Shown: positions 40,675-49,684 of the stretch, in pieces
How positions within the stretch are numbered: the first letter of the stretch is position 1
Layout of the letters: each line of letters begins with the position of its first letter
Assembly (NCBI RefSeq): GCF_014650875.1
Contig: NZ_BMVU01000014.1
Span: forward strand, 1-64,000
Source of the DNA: Streptomyces minutiscleroticus
Lineage (GTDB): Bacteria; Actinomycetota; Actinomycetes; Streptomycetales; Streptomycetaceae
Direction of reading: 5' to 3'
DNA: 64,000 nt
Notes under the pieces: model-generated
Database searches by the model: none
Told to the model about the DNA's origin: nothing
The model's input: only the letters and a program-made list of their open reading frames with translations
Translations under genes and position numbers: made by a program

Positions 40675-42150
40675 CTACGCGGCGAGCCGCTCCAGCGCCT
40701 TGTCGATGCGGGCCAGCGTCCGCTCCTGGCCCAGGATCTCCAGGGACTCGAAGAGGGGCAGGCCGACCGTGCGGCCGGTGACGGCGACGCGGACCGGGGC
40801 CTGGGCCTTGCCGAGCTTGAGGCCGTGGGCCTCGCCGGCGGCCAGGACGGCCTCCTTCAGGGACTCGGCCGAGCTCCAGTCGGCCGCCCGGAGCTTCTCA
40901 CGGGCCGTGCGGAGCAGCGCGTCGCTGCCCTCCTTCATGGCCTTGGTCCAGGACGCCTCGTCGAGGACCGGCTCCGGCAGGAAGAGGAAGTCGACGTTGT
41001 CCGTGATCTCCGAGAGGACCTTGAGACGGGTCTGGGCGTGCGGGGCGATCGCCTGCCACTGGGCCTCGTCGAAGTCCTCCGGCGCCCACGGGGCGGCCGG
41101 CGCCTGCAGCCACGGCCGGCAGCGCTCGGTGAAGTCCTTCACGTCGAGCATGCGGATGTGGTCGGCGTTGATCGCCTCGGCCTTCTTCAGGTCGAAGCGG
41201 GCCGGGTTCGGGTTCACGTCCGCGACGTCGAAGGCGGCGACCATCTCGTCGATCGTGAAGATGTCCTGGTCGGCCGAGAGGGACCAGCCGAGGAGCGAGA
41301 GGTAGTTGAGCAGGCCCTCCGGCAGGAAGCCGCGCTCGCGGTAGAGGTTCAGCGACGACTGCGGGTCGCGCTTGGAGAGCTTCTTGTTGCCCTCGCCCAT
41401 CACGTACGGCAGGTGGCCGAAGGCCGGGATCTCCTTGGCGACGCCCAGCTCGATCAGCGCCTTGTACAGCGCGATCTGGCGCGGGGTGGAGGAGAGCAGG
41501 TCCTCGCCGCGCAGGACGTGGGTGATCTCCATCAGGGCGTCGTCGACCGGGTTGACCAGCGTGTAGAGCGGGGCGCCGTTGGCGCGGACGATGCCGTAGT
41601 CCGGCACGTTCTCCGGCTGGTACGTGATCTCGCCGCGGACCAGGTCGGTGAAGGTGATCGCCTCGTCGGGCATGCGGAAGCGGACGATGGGCTCGCGGCC
41701 CTCGGCCTCGTAGGCGGCCTTCTGCTCGGCGGTCAGCTCACGGCAGTGGCCGTCGTAGCCGGACGGCTTCCCGGCGGCGCGGGCGGCCTCGCGGCGGGCG
41801 TCGAGCTCCTCCGTGGAGCAGTAGCAGTGGTAGGCGTGGCCGCCGTCGAGAAGCTTCTGCGCGACGTCCTTGTAGAGGTCCATGCGCTGCGACTGGCGGT
41901 ACGGCGCGTGCGGGCCGCCGATCTCGGGGCCCTCGTCCCAGTCGAAGCCCAGCCAGCGCATCGAGTCCAGCAGCTGCTCGTAGGACTCCTCGGAGTCGCG
42001 CGCCGCGTCGGTGTCCTCGATGCGGAAGACCAGGGTGCCGCCGTGGTGGCGGGCGAACGCCCAGTTGAACAGGGCGGTGCGGACCAGGCCCACGTGGGGG
42101 TTGCCGGTCGGCGAGGGACAGAAACGTACGCGGGGGGTCGCGTTAGCCAC
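40675..42150 (-). CDS. gltX: Glutamyl-tRNA synthetase
   Basis: Class I synthetase charging tRNA-Glu, and in actinobacteria tRNA-Gln as Glu-tRNA-Gln for later amidation by GatCAB. The 491-aa protein has the HIGH-type motif CPSPTGNPHVG at 11-21, FRIEDTDAARDSEES, and the KMSKS-type KKLSKRDPQ. GTG 42150 overlaps the end of the FAH-family gene by 8 nt, so the two are translationally linked. It sits ~3 kb from the Glu/Gln tRNA cluster, a functional neighbourhood. Confidence 0.97.
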   Translation of the reverse strand: MANATPRVRFCPSPTGNPHVGLVRTALFNWAFARHHGGTLVFRIEDTDAARDSEESYEQLLDSMRWLGFDWDEGPEIGGPHAPYRQSQRMDLYKDVAQKLLDGGHAYHCYCSTEELDARREAARAAGKPSGYDGHCRELTAEQKAAYEAEGREPIVRFRMPDEAITFTDLVRGEITYQPENVPDYGIVRANGAPLYTLVNPVDDALMEITHVLRGEDLLSSTPRQIALYKALIELGVAKEIPAFGHLPYVMGEGNKKLSKRDPQSSLNLYRERGFLPEGLLNYLSLLGWSLSADQDIFTIDEMVAAFDVADVNPNPARFDLKKAEAINADHIRMLDVKDFTERCRPWLQAPAAPWAPEDFDEAQWQAIAPHAQTRLKVLSEITDNVDFLFLPEPVLDEASWTKAMKEGSDALLRTAREKLRAADWSSAESLKEAVLAAGEAHGLKLGKAQAPVRVAVTGRTVGLPLFESLEILGQERTLARIDKALERLAA

Positions 42151-42928
42151 GCTTGATCACCTTGTTGGTGAGAGTGCCGATGCCTTCGATGGTGACGGCG
42201 ACCTCGTCGCCGACGTTGAGGGGGCCGACCCCGGCCGGGGTGCCCGTGAGGACGACGTCACCGGGGAGCAGGGTCATGGCCTCGGTGATGTTGACGATGA
42301 GGTCCTCGATGGAGTGGGTCATCTCGCTGGTGCGGCCGAGCTGCCGCTGCTGCCCGTTGACCGTGCACTGGATGGTGAGGTCGGAGGCGGCCGCGAGGTC
42401 GAGGTCCGTCTCCACCCAGGGGCCGAGCGGGCAGGAGGTGTCGAAGCCCTTGGCCCGGGCCCACTGCTTCTCGCGGCGCTGCACGTCGCGGGCGGTGACG
42501 TCGTTGGCGCAGGTGTAGCCGAGGATGACGTCCTGGACGCGCTCGCGCGGGACCTCGCGGCACATGCGGCCGATGACCACGGCCAGCTCGGCCTCGTGGT
42601 GGACCTCGGAGGAGAAGGAGGGGTAGGCGATCTCGTCGCCGGGGCCGATCACCGAGGTGGACGGCTTGAAGAAGGCGAAGGGGGCCTCGGGGACCTCGTT
42701 GCCGAGCTCCCTGGCGTGCTCCGCGTAGTTGCGGCCGAAGGCCACGACCTTGTTCGGCAGCACGGGCGGGAGCAGCCGGACCTTGCTCAGGGGCACCTTC
42801 GTGCCGGAGAGCTCGAAGTCCGCGAAGGGGATGCCCTTGATGATGTCGAGGACGAGCTCGTCCGGCTTGTCCCCCTCGACCGCGCCGAAGGCGACGTTGC
42901 CGTCGATGGAGAATCTGGCGATGCGCAC
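42143..42928 (-). CDS. Fumarylacetoacetate hydrolase (FAH) family protein
   Basis: The 261-aa protein has the FAH/HpcE core: KVVAFGRNYAEHARELG, PFAFFKPSTSVIGPGDEI, the metal ligands in SSEVHHEAELAVVIG (E-x-E), GYTCANDVTARDVQ, and VLTGTPAGVGPL. Members act as 2-hydroxyhepta-diene isomerases, acylpyruvate hydrolases or oxaloacetate decarboxylases; the specific reaction cannot be told. GTG 42928 has AAGG 5 nt upstream, and the frame upstream is not family-like. It is coupled to gltX by overlap. Confidence 0.9.
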   Translation of the reverse strand: MRIARFSIDGNVAFGAVEGDKPDELVLDIIKGIPFADFELSGTKVPLSKVRLLPPVLPNKVVAFGRNYAEHARELGNEVPEAPFAFFKPSTSVIGPGDEIAYPSFSSEVHHEAELAVVIGRMCREVPRERVQDVILGYTCANDVTARDVQRREKQWARAKGFDTSCPLGPWVETDLDLAAASDLTIQCTVNGQQRQLGRTSEMTHSIEDLIVNITEAMTLLPGDVVLTGTPAGVGPLNVGDEVAVTIEGIGTLTNKVIKRG

Positions 42929-43128
42929 GGGTGCCTTACGCCCCTCACTGAGCTGGCTTGGAGTCTGACGCTCCAGGCTAACGCGGCGGAGGGCGGCTGC
43001 CTGTCCGTATTGTTCGCGCGCGGTGCGCGACGCGGTTTTCCGGCCGCGGTGCGCGACGCGGTTCTCCGGCCGCGGTGCGGCGCGGCCGCGCGGAGCCGGC
43101 GCCGGGGGTCCGGCGCGGCCCCGCGGGA

Positions 43129-43320
43129 TCACTCCGCGGCGGCGGGCACGGCCTGGGCGGGGAGCTCGTTCAGAATGGTGCGGCGCGGGTTGGCGGTCCG
43201 GGTGGGCAGCTCCACGGCGTGCTCCGGCAGCTCCGGCGTCGCCAGCTCGCCGGCGTCCCCGAGGTGGGCCAGCGTCGTGCGGCGCGGGTTGGCTATGTTG
43301 CGGAACATCATCGTCTTCAC
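43129..43320 (-). CDS. Small protein with duplicated NPRRT motif, unknown function
   Basis: The 63-aa protein contains two copies of one motif, ANPRRTTLAHL at 10-20 and ANPRRTILNEL at 43-53, joined by a Glu/Leu/Pro-rich linker. It has no signal peptide, membrane helix or Cys. I do not recognise a family. GTG 43320 has AAGGGCG 8 nt upstream and is preferred; an in-frame ATG at 43431 would add 37 residues but has no usable ribosome site. The repeated motif implies two binding sites for one partner, or a substrate for modification. It lies between the FAH gene and the first conservon. Confidence 0.65.
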   Translation of the reverse strand: MKTMMFRNIANPRRTTLAHLGDAGELATPELPEHAVELPTRTANPRRTILNELPAQAVPAAAE

Positions 43321-43913
43321 TGCTGTTTCGCCCTTGTCGTGTCCGGGCGTCCGGCGGCACCAGGGGGCCGGGGACGGACGCTGCTTGTCGGATTCGTCAT
43401 CCTTGTAAAGCGTCAGGCTAGACACGCGCATTCCCCGAGAAGACGTGATGGCTTCATGGGGAGCATGTGAGTTTCCTCACGAACCGCCCGTCAAAAAGGT
43501 CAATTCAGGCTCGCAGGTACTATGAGCAAAGCAGACATTACGCACCTGAAGCGAGCATTCCGCTCCTGATCATGAAGACTGGGACACCCGCGGTGCATCG
43601 CTGGAACGCCGAGGTATGCCCCATATGTACGGGAACCCTTTCCACGCCCAGTGATCCACCCCTCACGCGCCGTCACGGTAAGTGGTGCCGGGGCCACGGG
43701 CCTTGTTGGAGATCCGGCACTGTGCTGGAATTCCACGGACCGCCGCGGAACGACAACCGGCGCACGGGGGCGCAACGCAGCGCCGAGTGGCGGCGGGGAG
43801 GGGGAGCCAGCGCCGGTCACTCACGACCACCATGGGGCGCCCACGCCCCTAACACGCCGACACCGTCCCACCGTTCCAGCGGCGGGACGCCTGGTCCAGA
43901 GGTTGCGACGCTA
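43321..43913. other. Long intergenic region upstream of the first conservon
   Basis: About 590 bp between divergent genes and noticeably less GC-rich than its surroundings around 43440-43640. It contains the palindrome TGGAATTCCA (43726-43735). The cvnA frame stays open back to 43467, but the translated sequence is not CvnA-like. It presumably holds the promoters of both flanking transcripts; no clear -35/-10 pair was found. Confidence 0.5.
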
Positions 43914-46900
43914 GTGCAGGGACGTTTCAAGAGGGATGGCAGCGCTTCGGCGGAGCCGGAGCCGCACGGCGGGACTGGCCCTTCGGCCGTCAGCTCCTCG
44001 CCCCAGCACGCCCAGAACCAGGGTCCGGCACAGGCCGGCGACAGCGGCGAGCGGACCGCGCGCACCGGCGCCGCCGCACCGGCACCGGGGACTCCGGCCC
44101 CGGCCCCCAAGGCGAAGAAGGCGAACGACACCGGCTCCCGTGTCGCCCTGCGCAACTGGCGCATCTCCACCCGCCTCGTCTCGCTGCTCGCCCTCCCCGT
44201 GGTCGCCGCGACCTCGCTGGGCGCCCTGCGCATCAGCGACTCGATGGACGACATCCAGCAGCTCGACAACATGAAGCTGCTGACCGACATGACCAAGCAG
44301 GCGACCGAGCTCGCCGCCGCGCTCCAGGAGGAGCGTGACCGGTCGGCGGGTCCGCTCTCGCACGGCGCGAAGGCCACCGACTTCACGGTCAAGGGCGTCC
44401 GGGACAAGACGGACCGCGCGCGGGCCGCCTTCATGGAGGGCACCCACAAGATCGACGACGCGGCCGGGGACACCAGCCTGGAGGGCGTCCGCGACAACAT
44501 CGTCGCCATCGCCTCCGAGCTGAGCAAGCTCTCCTCGATCCGCAACGACGCCTACAAGGACGACCGGAACACCGCGCAGACCGTCGAGGCGTACCACCGG
44601 CTCATCGACCGGCTGCTCGGCCTCTCCCAGGACATGGCCGAGGCCACCAGCAACCCGGAGATGATCCAGCGCACCCGCGCCCTGTCGGCCTTCTCCTCCG
44701 CCAAGGAGTACGCGTCGATCCAGCGCGCCGTCATCGCCGCGGCGCTGCCCGCCAACGACAACGTCTACGGCTCCCTCTCCGAGAACGACCGGCAGTACGC
44801 GCTCTCGGCCTTCGACAGCCAGAAGTCGGAGCTGACCAGCTTCAGCAGCATCTACGACGGCAACTCGCGCGAGCTGACGAAGCCGATCGACGACGCGAGC
44901 CCGACGATCCAGGAGGCCGACACCTACGCGGAGCGCGTGCTCAGCCGCGAGAACGGCCTGCGGCTGCGCGACAAGCGCTCGTACATGGACTGGATCGACG
45001 CCGACTCCGCCAAGCTGTCGGAGATGGCGAAGATCGAGCGCACGCTGCTCAGCGAGATGGTGCAGAAGGCCCGTGAGCTGCGCAGCGAGTCCGAGCGCGA
45101 GGCCATCATCTCCGGTGCGATCATCCTGATCGTCCTCGGCGTCTCGCTGGTCGGCGCCTTCGTGGTGGCCCGCTCCATGATCCGTTCGCTGCGCCGGCTG
45201 CAGGACACCGCGACCAGGGTCGCCCAGGACCGCCTGCCCGAGCTGGTCAAGCAGCTGTCCGAGTCCGACCCGCAGGACGTCGACACGTCCGTGGAGTCGG
45301 TCGGCGTGCACTCCCGGGACGAGATCGGCCAGGTGGCCGCGGCCTTCGACGACGTGCACCGCGAGGCGGTCCGCCTCGCCGCCGAGCAGGCCCTCCTGCG
45401 GGGCAACGTCAACGCGATGTTCACCAACCTCTCGCGCCGCTCCCAGGGCCTCATCCAGCGCCAGCTGTCGCTGATCTCCGAACTGGAGTCCCGCGAGGCC
45501 GACCCGGACCAGCTGTCCTCGCTGTTCAAGCTGGACCACCTCGCGACCCGTATGCGCCGCAACGGCGAGAACCTCCTCGTCCTCGCCGGTGAGGAGCCCG
45601 GCCGCCGCTGGACCCGTCCGGTCCCGCTGGTCGACGTGCTCCGCGCCGCCGCCTCCGAGGTGGAGCAGTACGAGCGCATCGAACTGGCCGCGGTGCCGGC
45701 CACCGAGGTCGCCGGCCGCGTCGTCAACGACCTCGTGCACCTGCTCGCCGAGCTGCTGGAGAACGCCACCTCGTTCTCCTCCCCGCAGACCAAGGTCAAG
45801 GTCACCGGTCACGCGCTGCCCGACGGCCGCGTCCTGATCGAGATCCACGACACCGGCATCGGCCTCTCCCCCGAGGACCTCGCGGCGATCAACGAGCGGC
45901 TCGCCTCGCCGCCCACCGTGGACGTCTCCGTCTCCCGCCGCATGGGCCTGTTCGTGGTCGGCCGCCTCTCGCAGCGCCACGGCATCCGCATCCAGCTGCG
46001 CCCGTCCGACTCCGGCGGTACGACCGCGCTGGTCATGCTGCCCGTCGACGTCGCCCAGGGCGGCAAGAAGGCCCCGGGCAAGCCGGGCCAGGGCGCGGGC
46101 CCGTCCGGCGGTCCGGCCGCCGCGCAGGCCGCGGCCGGCGTCGCCGCCGCCCGCCGGGGCAACGGCAACGGCAACGGTCCCGCCCTCGGCGGCGGTGCCG
46201 CGGCGGGCAACGGCAACAACGGCAACAGACTCGGCGCCGGGCCGCAGCGCGGCCAGGTCGGCGCGGGCGCCGGTGCGCGCGCCGCGCTGCCCGGCCGGGA
46301 CGCGGGCGGCCGTCCGAACGGCCCCGGCGGCCCGCGCGGTCCGCAGGGCCCCCAGAACCCCCAGTCCCCGCAGCACCCGCAGGGCAGGCCGGCTCCCGCC
46401 GGCGCCGGCGCGCCGCAGGGCGGCTTCGACAACGGCGGCCGCCAGGATCTGTTCGGCAACGGCCAGGACGCCTTCGGCAGCGGCCAGGACGCCTTCGGCC
46501 ACCGGGACATGTTCGGCAGCGGCCAGGACGCCTTCGGCGCCCCGGCCCGCGGCCCCGTGCCGCCGCAGCAGCAGCCCGCCAACGACCCCGCCGAGCAGGG
46601 CGGCCTCCGCCCGCAGCTCCCGGCGCGCGGCGGTCCGCGGCCCGAGCTGCCCGGCGCCCCGCGGCAGCAGAACCCCGGCTGGGGCGACGAGACGGCGCAG
46701 CCGCCTCTCCAGCGCGCCTCGCTCGACGCGCCGCGCGGCCACGAGGAGCCCCTCGACAGCACCTCGCAGCTGCCCCGCTTCGACGAGCACCAGGGTCCCG
46801 GCGCGACCTCCGAGATACCCCGCTTCGACGAGCACCAGGGTCCGGGGTCGACCTCCGAGATCCCGCGGATCGACGAGCACCAGGGCCCGGGGTCGACCTC

Positions 46901-47849
46901 CGAGTTCGCCCGTCCGGACTTCGACGCTCCGCCGCCCGGCGCGGGCGCGCCCCAGGGCGACGGCCAGTTCGTGCGCTCGGACGTGTTCGGCACGCCCGGC
47001 CGGCCCGACCCCGCCGCGCAGAACCCGCAGGGCCCCGGCCGGTTCGCCGGTCCCGGCCAGGACGCGCCGTACCAGGACCCGTCCTCGACCGGGCAGTTCG
47101 CGACCGCCGGGTACGACACCGGCGACCACGGCCTGCCCGGCGCCGACCGGCAGCAGGACACGGGCCAGTACCCGGAGGACACGGGTCGGTACCCGGCGCC
47201 CGGCTACGGCGGGCCCCAGGCCCCCGCGGCCGGCGACCCGTTCCGGCAGCAGGACCCCTTCTTCCAGCAGCAGGACCCGTTCCAGCAGCAGGACCCCTTC
47301 CAGCGACCGGGGGCCAGCGGCTCCCACGCGCCGCAGCGCCCGCAGCAGCGCCGGCGCCCCGTCCTCCCGCAGGAGCCCGAGGCGCTGCCGCCGGCCTCGG
47401 GTCCGGGCGACGGCCGTACGCCGTTGTACGAGGCGCTGGAGACCAACTGGTTCCGCGGGGGGCAGAACGGCGGCGGTCCCCAGGACCGCGGCGCCCACGT
47501 CCCCCAGCAGCAGACCCCTTCCGCTCCGCAGCGGCAGGCCGCCTCTCCGGCGGCCACCGCCTGGCGCAGCTCGCCGAACGACGACCTCGTCCGGCAGGCC
47601 GAGCGGGTCCGGCAGCCCTCGGCGGGCGGGGTCACCACCTCCGGCCTGCCGCGCCGGGTGCCCCGTGCGAACCTCGTCGCGGGCACGGCTCAGCAGCAAC
47701 AGCACCAAACCGGTCCGCAGGTCTCGCGTGCGCCCGATGACGTACGCGGCCGGCTGACCAATCTCCGTCGGGGCATCCAGCAGGGCCGCCAGGCCGGTAA
47801 CGGCCAGACGGGCAGCTTCCCGAGCCCCACTCACCAGCAGGAGCGTTAG
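43914..47849 (+). CDS. cvnA: Conservon sensor CvnA (first conservon)
   Basis: Membrane sensor of a conservon, a Streptomyces complex resembling a eukaryotic G-protein-coupled receptor. The 1311-aa protein has TM1 at ~85-105, a ~290-residue extracellular helical sensor (nitrate/nitrite-sensor-like), TM2 at ~396-418, a HAMP-like linker, and an HATPase_c domain: N-box LLAELLENATSF near 604, G1 EIHDTGIGLSPEDL, and G2 GLFVVGRLSQRHGI near 677. No phospho-acceptor His box is evident. A ~600-residue Gly/Pro/Gln-rich tail contains 15-residue tandem repeats. The end carries SGLPRRVPRANLV. GTG 43914 is chosen; AGAGG lies 12 nt upstream. It leads the cvnABCD operon. Confidence 0.92.
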   Translation: MQGRFKRDGSASAEPEPHGGTGPSAVSSSPQHAQNQGPAQAGDSGERTARTGAAAPAPGTPAPAPKAKKANDTGSRVALRNWRISTRLVSLLALPVVAATSLGALRISDSMDDIQQLDNMKLLTDMTKQATELAAALQEERDRSAGPLSHGAKATDFTVKGVRDKTDRARAAFMEGTHKIDDAAGDTSLEGVRDNIVAIASELSKLSSIRNDAYKDDRNTAQTVEAYHRLIDRLLGLSQDMAEATSNPEMIQRTRALSAFSSAKEYASIQRAVIAAALPANDNVYGSLSENDRQYALSAFDSQKSELTSFSSIYDGNSRELTKPIDDASPTIQEADTYAERVLSRENGLRLRDKRSYMDWIDADSAKLSEMAKIERTLLSEMVQKARELRSESEREAIISGAIILIVLGVSLVGAFVVARSMIRSLRRLQDTATRVAQDRLPELVKQLSESDPQDVDTSVESVGVHSRDEIGQVAAAFDDVHREAVRLAAEQALLRGNVNAMFTNLSRRSQGLIQRQLSLISELESREADPDQLSSLFKLDHLATRMRRNGENLLVLAGEEPGRRWTRPVPLVDVLRAAASEVEQYERIELAAVPATEVAGRVVNDLVHLLAELLENATSFSSPQTKVKVTGHALPDGRVLIEIHDTGIGLSPEDLAAINERLASPPTVDVSVSRRMGLFVVGRLSQRHGIRIQLRPSDSGGTTALVMLPVDVAQGGKKAPGKPGQGAGPSGGPAAAQAAAGVAAARRGNGNGNGPALGGGAAAGNGNNGNRLGAGPQRGQVGAGAGARAALPGRDAGGRPNGPGGPRGPQGPQNPQSPQHPQGRPAPAGAGAPQGGFDNGGRQDLFGNGQDAFGSGQDAFGHRDMFGSGQDAFGAPARGPVPPQQQPANDPAEQGGLRPQLPARGGPRPELPGAPRQQNPGWGDETAQPPLQRASLDAPRGHEEPLDSTSQLPRFDEHQGPGATSEIPRFDEHQGPGSTSEIPRIDEHQGPGSTSEFARPDFDAPPPGAGAPQGDGQFVRSDVFGTPGRPDPAAQNPQGPGRFAGPGQDAPYQDPSSTGQFATAGYDTGDHGLPGADRQQDTGQYPEDTGRYPAPGYGGPQAPAAGDPFRQQDPFFQQQDPFQQQDPFQRPGASGSHAPQRPQQRRRPVLPQEPEALPPASGPGDGRTPLYEALETNWFRGGQNGGGPQDRGAHVPQQQTPSAPQRQAASPAATAWRSSPNDDLVRQAERVRQPSAGGVTTSGLPRRVPRANLVAGTAQQQQHQTGPQVSRAPDDVRGRLTNLRRGIQQGRQAGNGQTGSFPSPTHQQER
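46761..46895 (+). repeat. Three 45-bp tandem repeats within cvnA
   Basis: Three in-frame 45-bp units (46761-46805, 46806-46850, 46851-46895) encode the 15-mer TSEIPRFDEHQGPGS with small changes. A fourth decayed copy begins TSEFARPDFD. The tail also repeats GQDAFG (46452-46540) and QQDPF. Confidence 0.85.
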
Positions 47850-48272
47850 TTGAGCCCGATGAGCCAGGCGGCACAGAACCTCAACTGGTTGATCACCAAT
47901 TTCGTGGACAACACCCCCGGGGTGTCCCACACCGTCGTCGTGTCCGCCGACGGACTCCTTCTCGCGATGTCCGAGGGCTTCCCGCGCGACCGCGCCGACC
48001 AGCTCGCCGCCGTCGCCTCCGGGCTGACCTCCCTGACGGCCGGGGCCTCCCGGATCTTCGAGGGCGGCACCGTGGCGCAGACCGTGGTCGAGATGGAGCG
48101 CGGCTTCCTGTTCCTGATGTCCATCTCGGACGGTTCGTCGCTGGCGGTCCTCTCCCACCCGGAGTGCGACATCGGCCTCGTCGGGTACGAGATGGCGCTG
48201 CTCGTGGACCGTGCGGGCGCCGTGCTGACACCGGACCTGCGCGCAGAGCTCCAGGGCAGTCTGCTGCACTGA
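47850..48272 (+). CDS. cvnB: Conservon roadblock/LC7 protein CvnB
   Basis: The 140-aa protein has a roadblock/LC7 domain (NLNWLITNFVDNTPGVSHTVVVSADGLLLAMSEGFPRDRADQLAAVASGLTSLTAGAS). In conservons CvnB associates with CvnA and CvnD, like the GTPase-partner role of LC7 proteins in MglB-type systems. The start may be TTG 47850, abutting the cvnA stop with GGAG 6 nt before it, or ATG 47859. The second conservon has GTG at the matching place, so the upstream start is preferred. Confidence 0.93.
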   Translation: MSPMSQAAQNLNWLITNFVDNTPGVSHTVVVSADGLLLAMSEGFPRDRADQLAAVASGLTSLTAGASRIFEGGTVAQTVVEMERGFLFLMSISDGSSLAVLSHPECDIGLVGYEMALLVDRAGAVLTPDLRAELQGSLLH

Positions 48273-48381
48273 CCGATCCGGCACCACCGTACGAACGACC
48301 AACTCCCGTCCGGCCGCCAGCCCCCCACCGGCCCCGTCAGACGGCACGACTGACCGACCTGCTGTCCCGCCCGGAGGATCC

Positions 48382-48780
48382 ATGACCCCGCCCACCGCCT
48401 CTCATGATCCGTACGCCGAGCCGTACGGGGACGAGGGCGACCAGCCACTGGTACGTCCGTACGCGATGACCGGTGGCCGGACCCGGCCGCGCTACCAGCT
48501 CGCCATAGAGGCGCTGATCAGCACGACGGCCGACCCGGCTCAGCTCATGGGGCTGCTCCCGGAGCACCAGCGCATCTGCCACCTGTGCCGTGAGGTCAAG
48601 TCGGTGGCCGAGGTGTCGGCCCTTCTGTCCATGCCGCTGGGTGTGGCCCGGATCCTGGTCGCGGACCTGGCGGAGGCCGGTCTCGTCGCCATCCACCAGC
48701 CTGGCGGCGACGAGAACAACGGCGGCGCGCCGGACGTGACACTGCTCGAAAGGGTGCTCAGTGGACTTCGCAAGCTCTGA
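48382..48780 (+). CDS. cvnC: Conservon DUF742 protein CvnC
   Basis: The 132-aa DUF742 protein has the core VRPYAMTGGRTRPRYQLAIEALIST, the LLPEHQRICHLCREVKSVAEVSALLSMPLGVARILVADLAEAGLVAIHQP winged-helix-like segment, and LLERVLSGLRKL. It is the third component of the conservon. ATG 48382 has GGAGG 4 nt upstream. It overlaps cvnD by 20 nt. Confidence 0.93.
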   Translation: MTPPTASHDPYAEPYGDEGDQPLVRPYAMTGGRTRPRYQLAIEALISTTADPAQLMGLLPEHQRICHLCREVKSVAEVSALLSMPLGVARILVADLAEAGLVAIHQPGGDENNGGAPDVTLLERVLSGLRKL

Positions 48781-49336
48781 CGGGGGGCGGGCCACCACCT
48801 CCGCCAAGATCGTGGTGGCGGGCGGCTTCGGCGTCGGCAAGACGACGTTCGTCGGCGCCGTCTCCGAGATCAACCCGCTGCGCACCGAGGCCGTCATGAC
48901 GTCCGCCTCGGCGGGCATCGACGACCTGACCCACACCGGGGACAAGACCACCACCACGGTGGCCATGGACTTCGGCCGCATCACGCTCGACCAGGACCTG
49001 ATCCTGTACCTGTTCGGCACGCCCGGCCAGGACCGCTTCTGGTTCATGTGGGACGACCTGGTGCGCGGCGCCATCGGCGCGGTCGTGCTGGTGGACACCC
49101 GGCGGCTCGCCGACTGCTTCCCCGCGGTCGACTACTTCGAGAACAGCGGCCTGCCGTTCGTCATCGCCCTCAACGGCTTCGACGGGCACCAGCCCTACAC
49201 GCCGGACGAGGTCCGCGAGGCCCTGCAGATCGGCCCCGACACCCCGATCATCACCACCGACGCCCGCCACCGCGCGGACGCCAAGAGCGCCCTGATCACC
49301 CTGGTCGAGCACGCGCTCATGGCCCGGCTGCGCTAG
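48761..49336 (+). CDS. cvnD: Conservon GTPase CvnD
   Basis: The 191-aa small GTPase, the G-protein-like member of the conservon, has P-loop GGFGVGKTTFVG, switch regions ending DLILYLFGTPGQDRFWFMW (G3), NGFD in place of canonical NKxD (G4), and TTDARHRAD (G5). The G4 Lys is absent, which may lower guanine specificity. GTG 48761 lies inside the cvnC 3' end (20-nt overlap). DNA in two long blocks is identical to the cvnD copy at 54050-54631. Confidence 0.93.
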   Translation: MDFASSDGGRATTSAKIVVAGGFGVGKTTFVGAVSEINPLRTEAVMTSASAGIDDLTHTGDKTTTTVAMDFGRITLDQDLILYLFGTPGQDRFWFMWDDLVRGAIGAVVLVDTRRLADCFPAVDYFENSGLPFVIALNGFDGHQPYTPDEVREALQIGPDTPIITTDARHRADAKSALITLVEHALMARLR

Positions 49337-49684
49337 CACCCAAATCGTCAGTGCCGTACGGCAGTTGCCGTAGGGGCCCCGGAGCCGGCTGTGTCCTTTG
49401 ACACGGCCGGCCCCGGTGTTCATAACGTTTCGAAAGAGAATTGCCCCAGCGCCACCACGCGTCGCTACCGCCTGGTGTCGCTCCGCGCACACCGGCCCCG
49501 TCTTTTGGCGGGGCTCGCTCTTTATGACCGTTTTATCTAGGGCTTACCTCACCCGGAATCAAGGGTTCCGAGTGTTTGGAAGAGCACCATCTGACGTGCT
49601 GGAATGCCGGGACTGCCCAGTAGGCATGGGCATGCATGGACAGCGGCACGACGTTGGTGCCGACGCCGAGAGGTTGTTGGTCGA
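49337..49684. other. Intergenic region between the two conservons
   Basis: About 348 bp. It holds the cvnD terminator (49384-49411). A less GC-rich stretch at 49520-49600 (TTTATGACCGTTTTATCTAG) could contain the promoter of the second cvnA. No gene was supported. Confidence 0.5.
49384..49411 (+). terminator. Terminator of the first conservon
   Basis: GCCGGCTGTGTC (49384-49395) pairs with GACACGGCCGGC (49400-49411) with one G-T wobble and a CTTT loop, 47 bp after the cvnD stop. Flanking CCCC/GGGG can extend it. Confidence 0.7.

Noticed and set aside
43129..43320. The 63-aa protein as a RiPP precursor
   Set aside because: It has no Cys and no recognisable leader/core boundary, and no modification, protease or transport gene is adjacent. 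Kept as an unknown protein instead.
43467..43913. In-frame N-terminal extension of the first CvnA, including a Cys-rich stretch
   Set aside because: The segment is less GC-rich, lacks the third-position bias of genes here, and the second CvnA has no counterpart.
43911..48395. A 1494-codon minus-strand open frame
   Set aside because: It is antisense to cvnA and cvnB; composition is typical of a codon-bias shadow and no start context is present.
49535..49560. Iron-box-like sequence (TAGGGCTTACCT) upstream of the second cvnA
   Set aside because: It matches the DmdR/IdeR 19-bp consensus at only about 11 of 19 positions, too weak to call.
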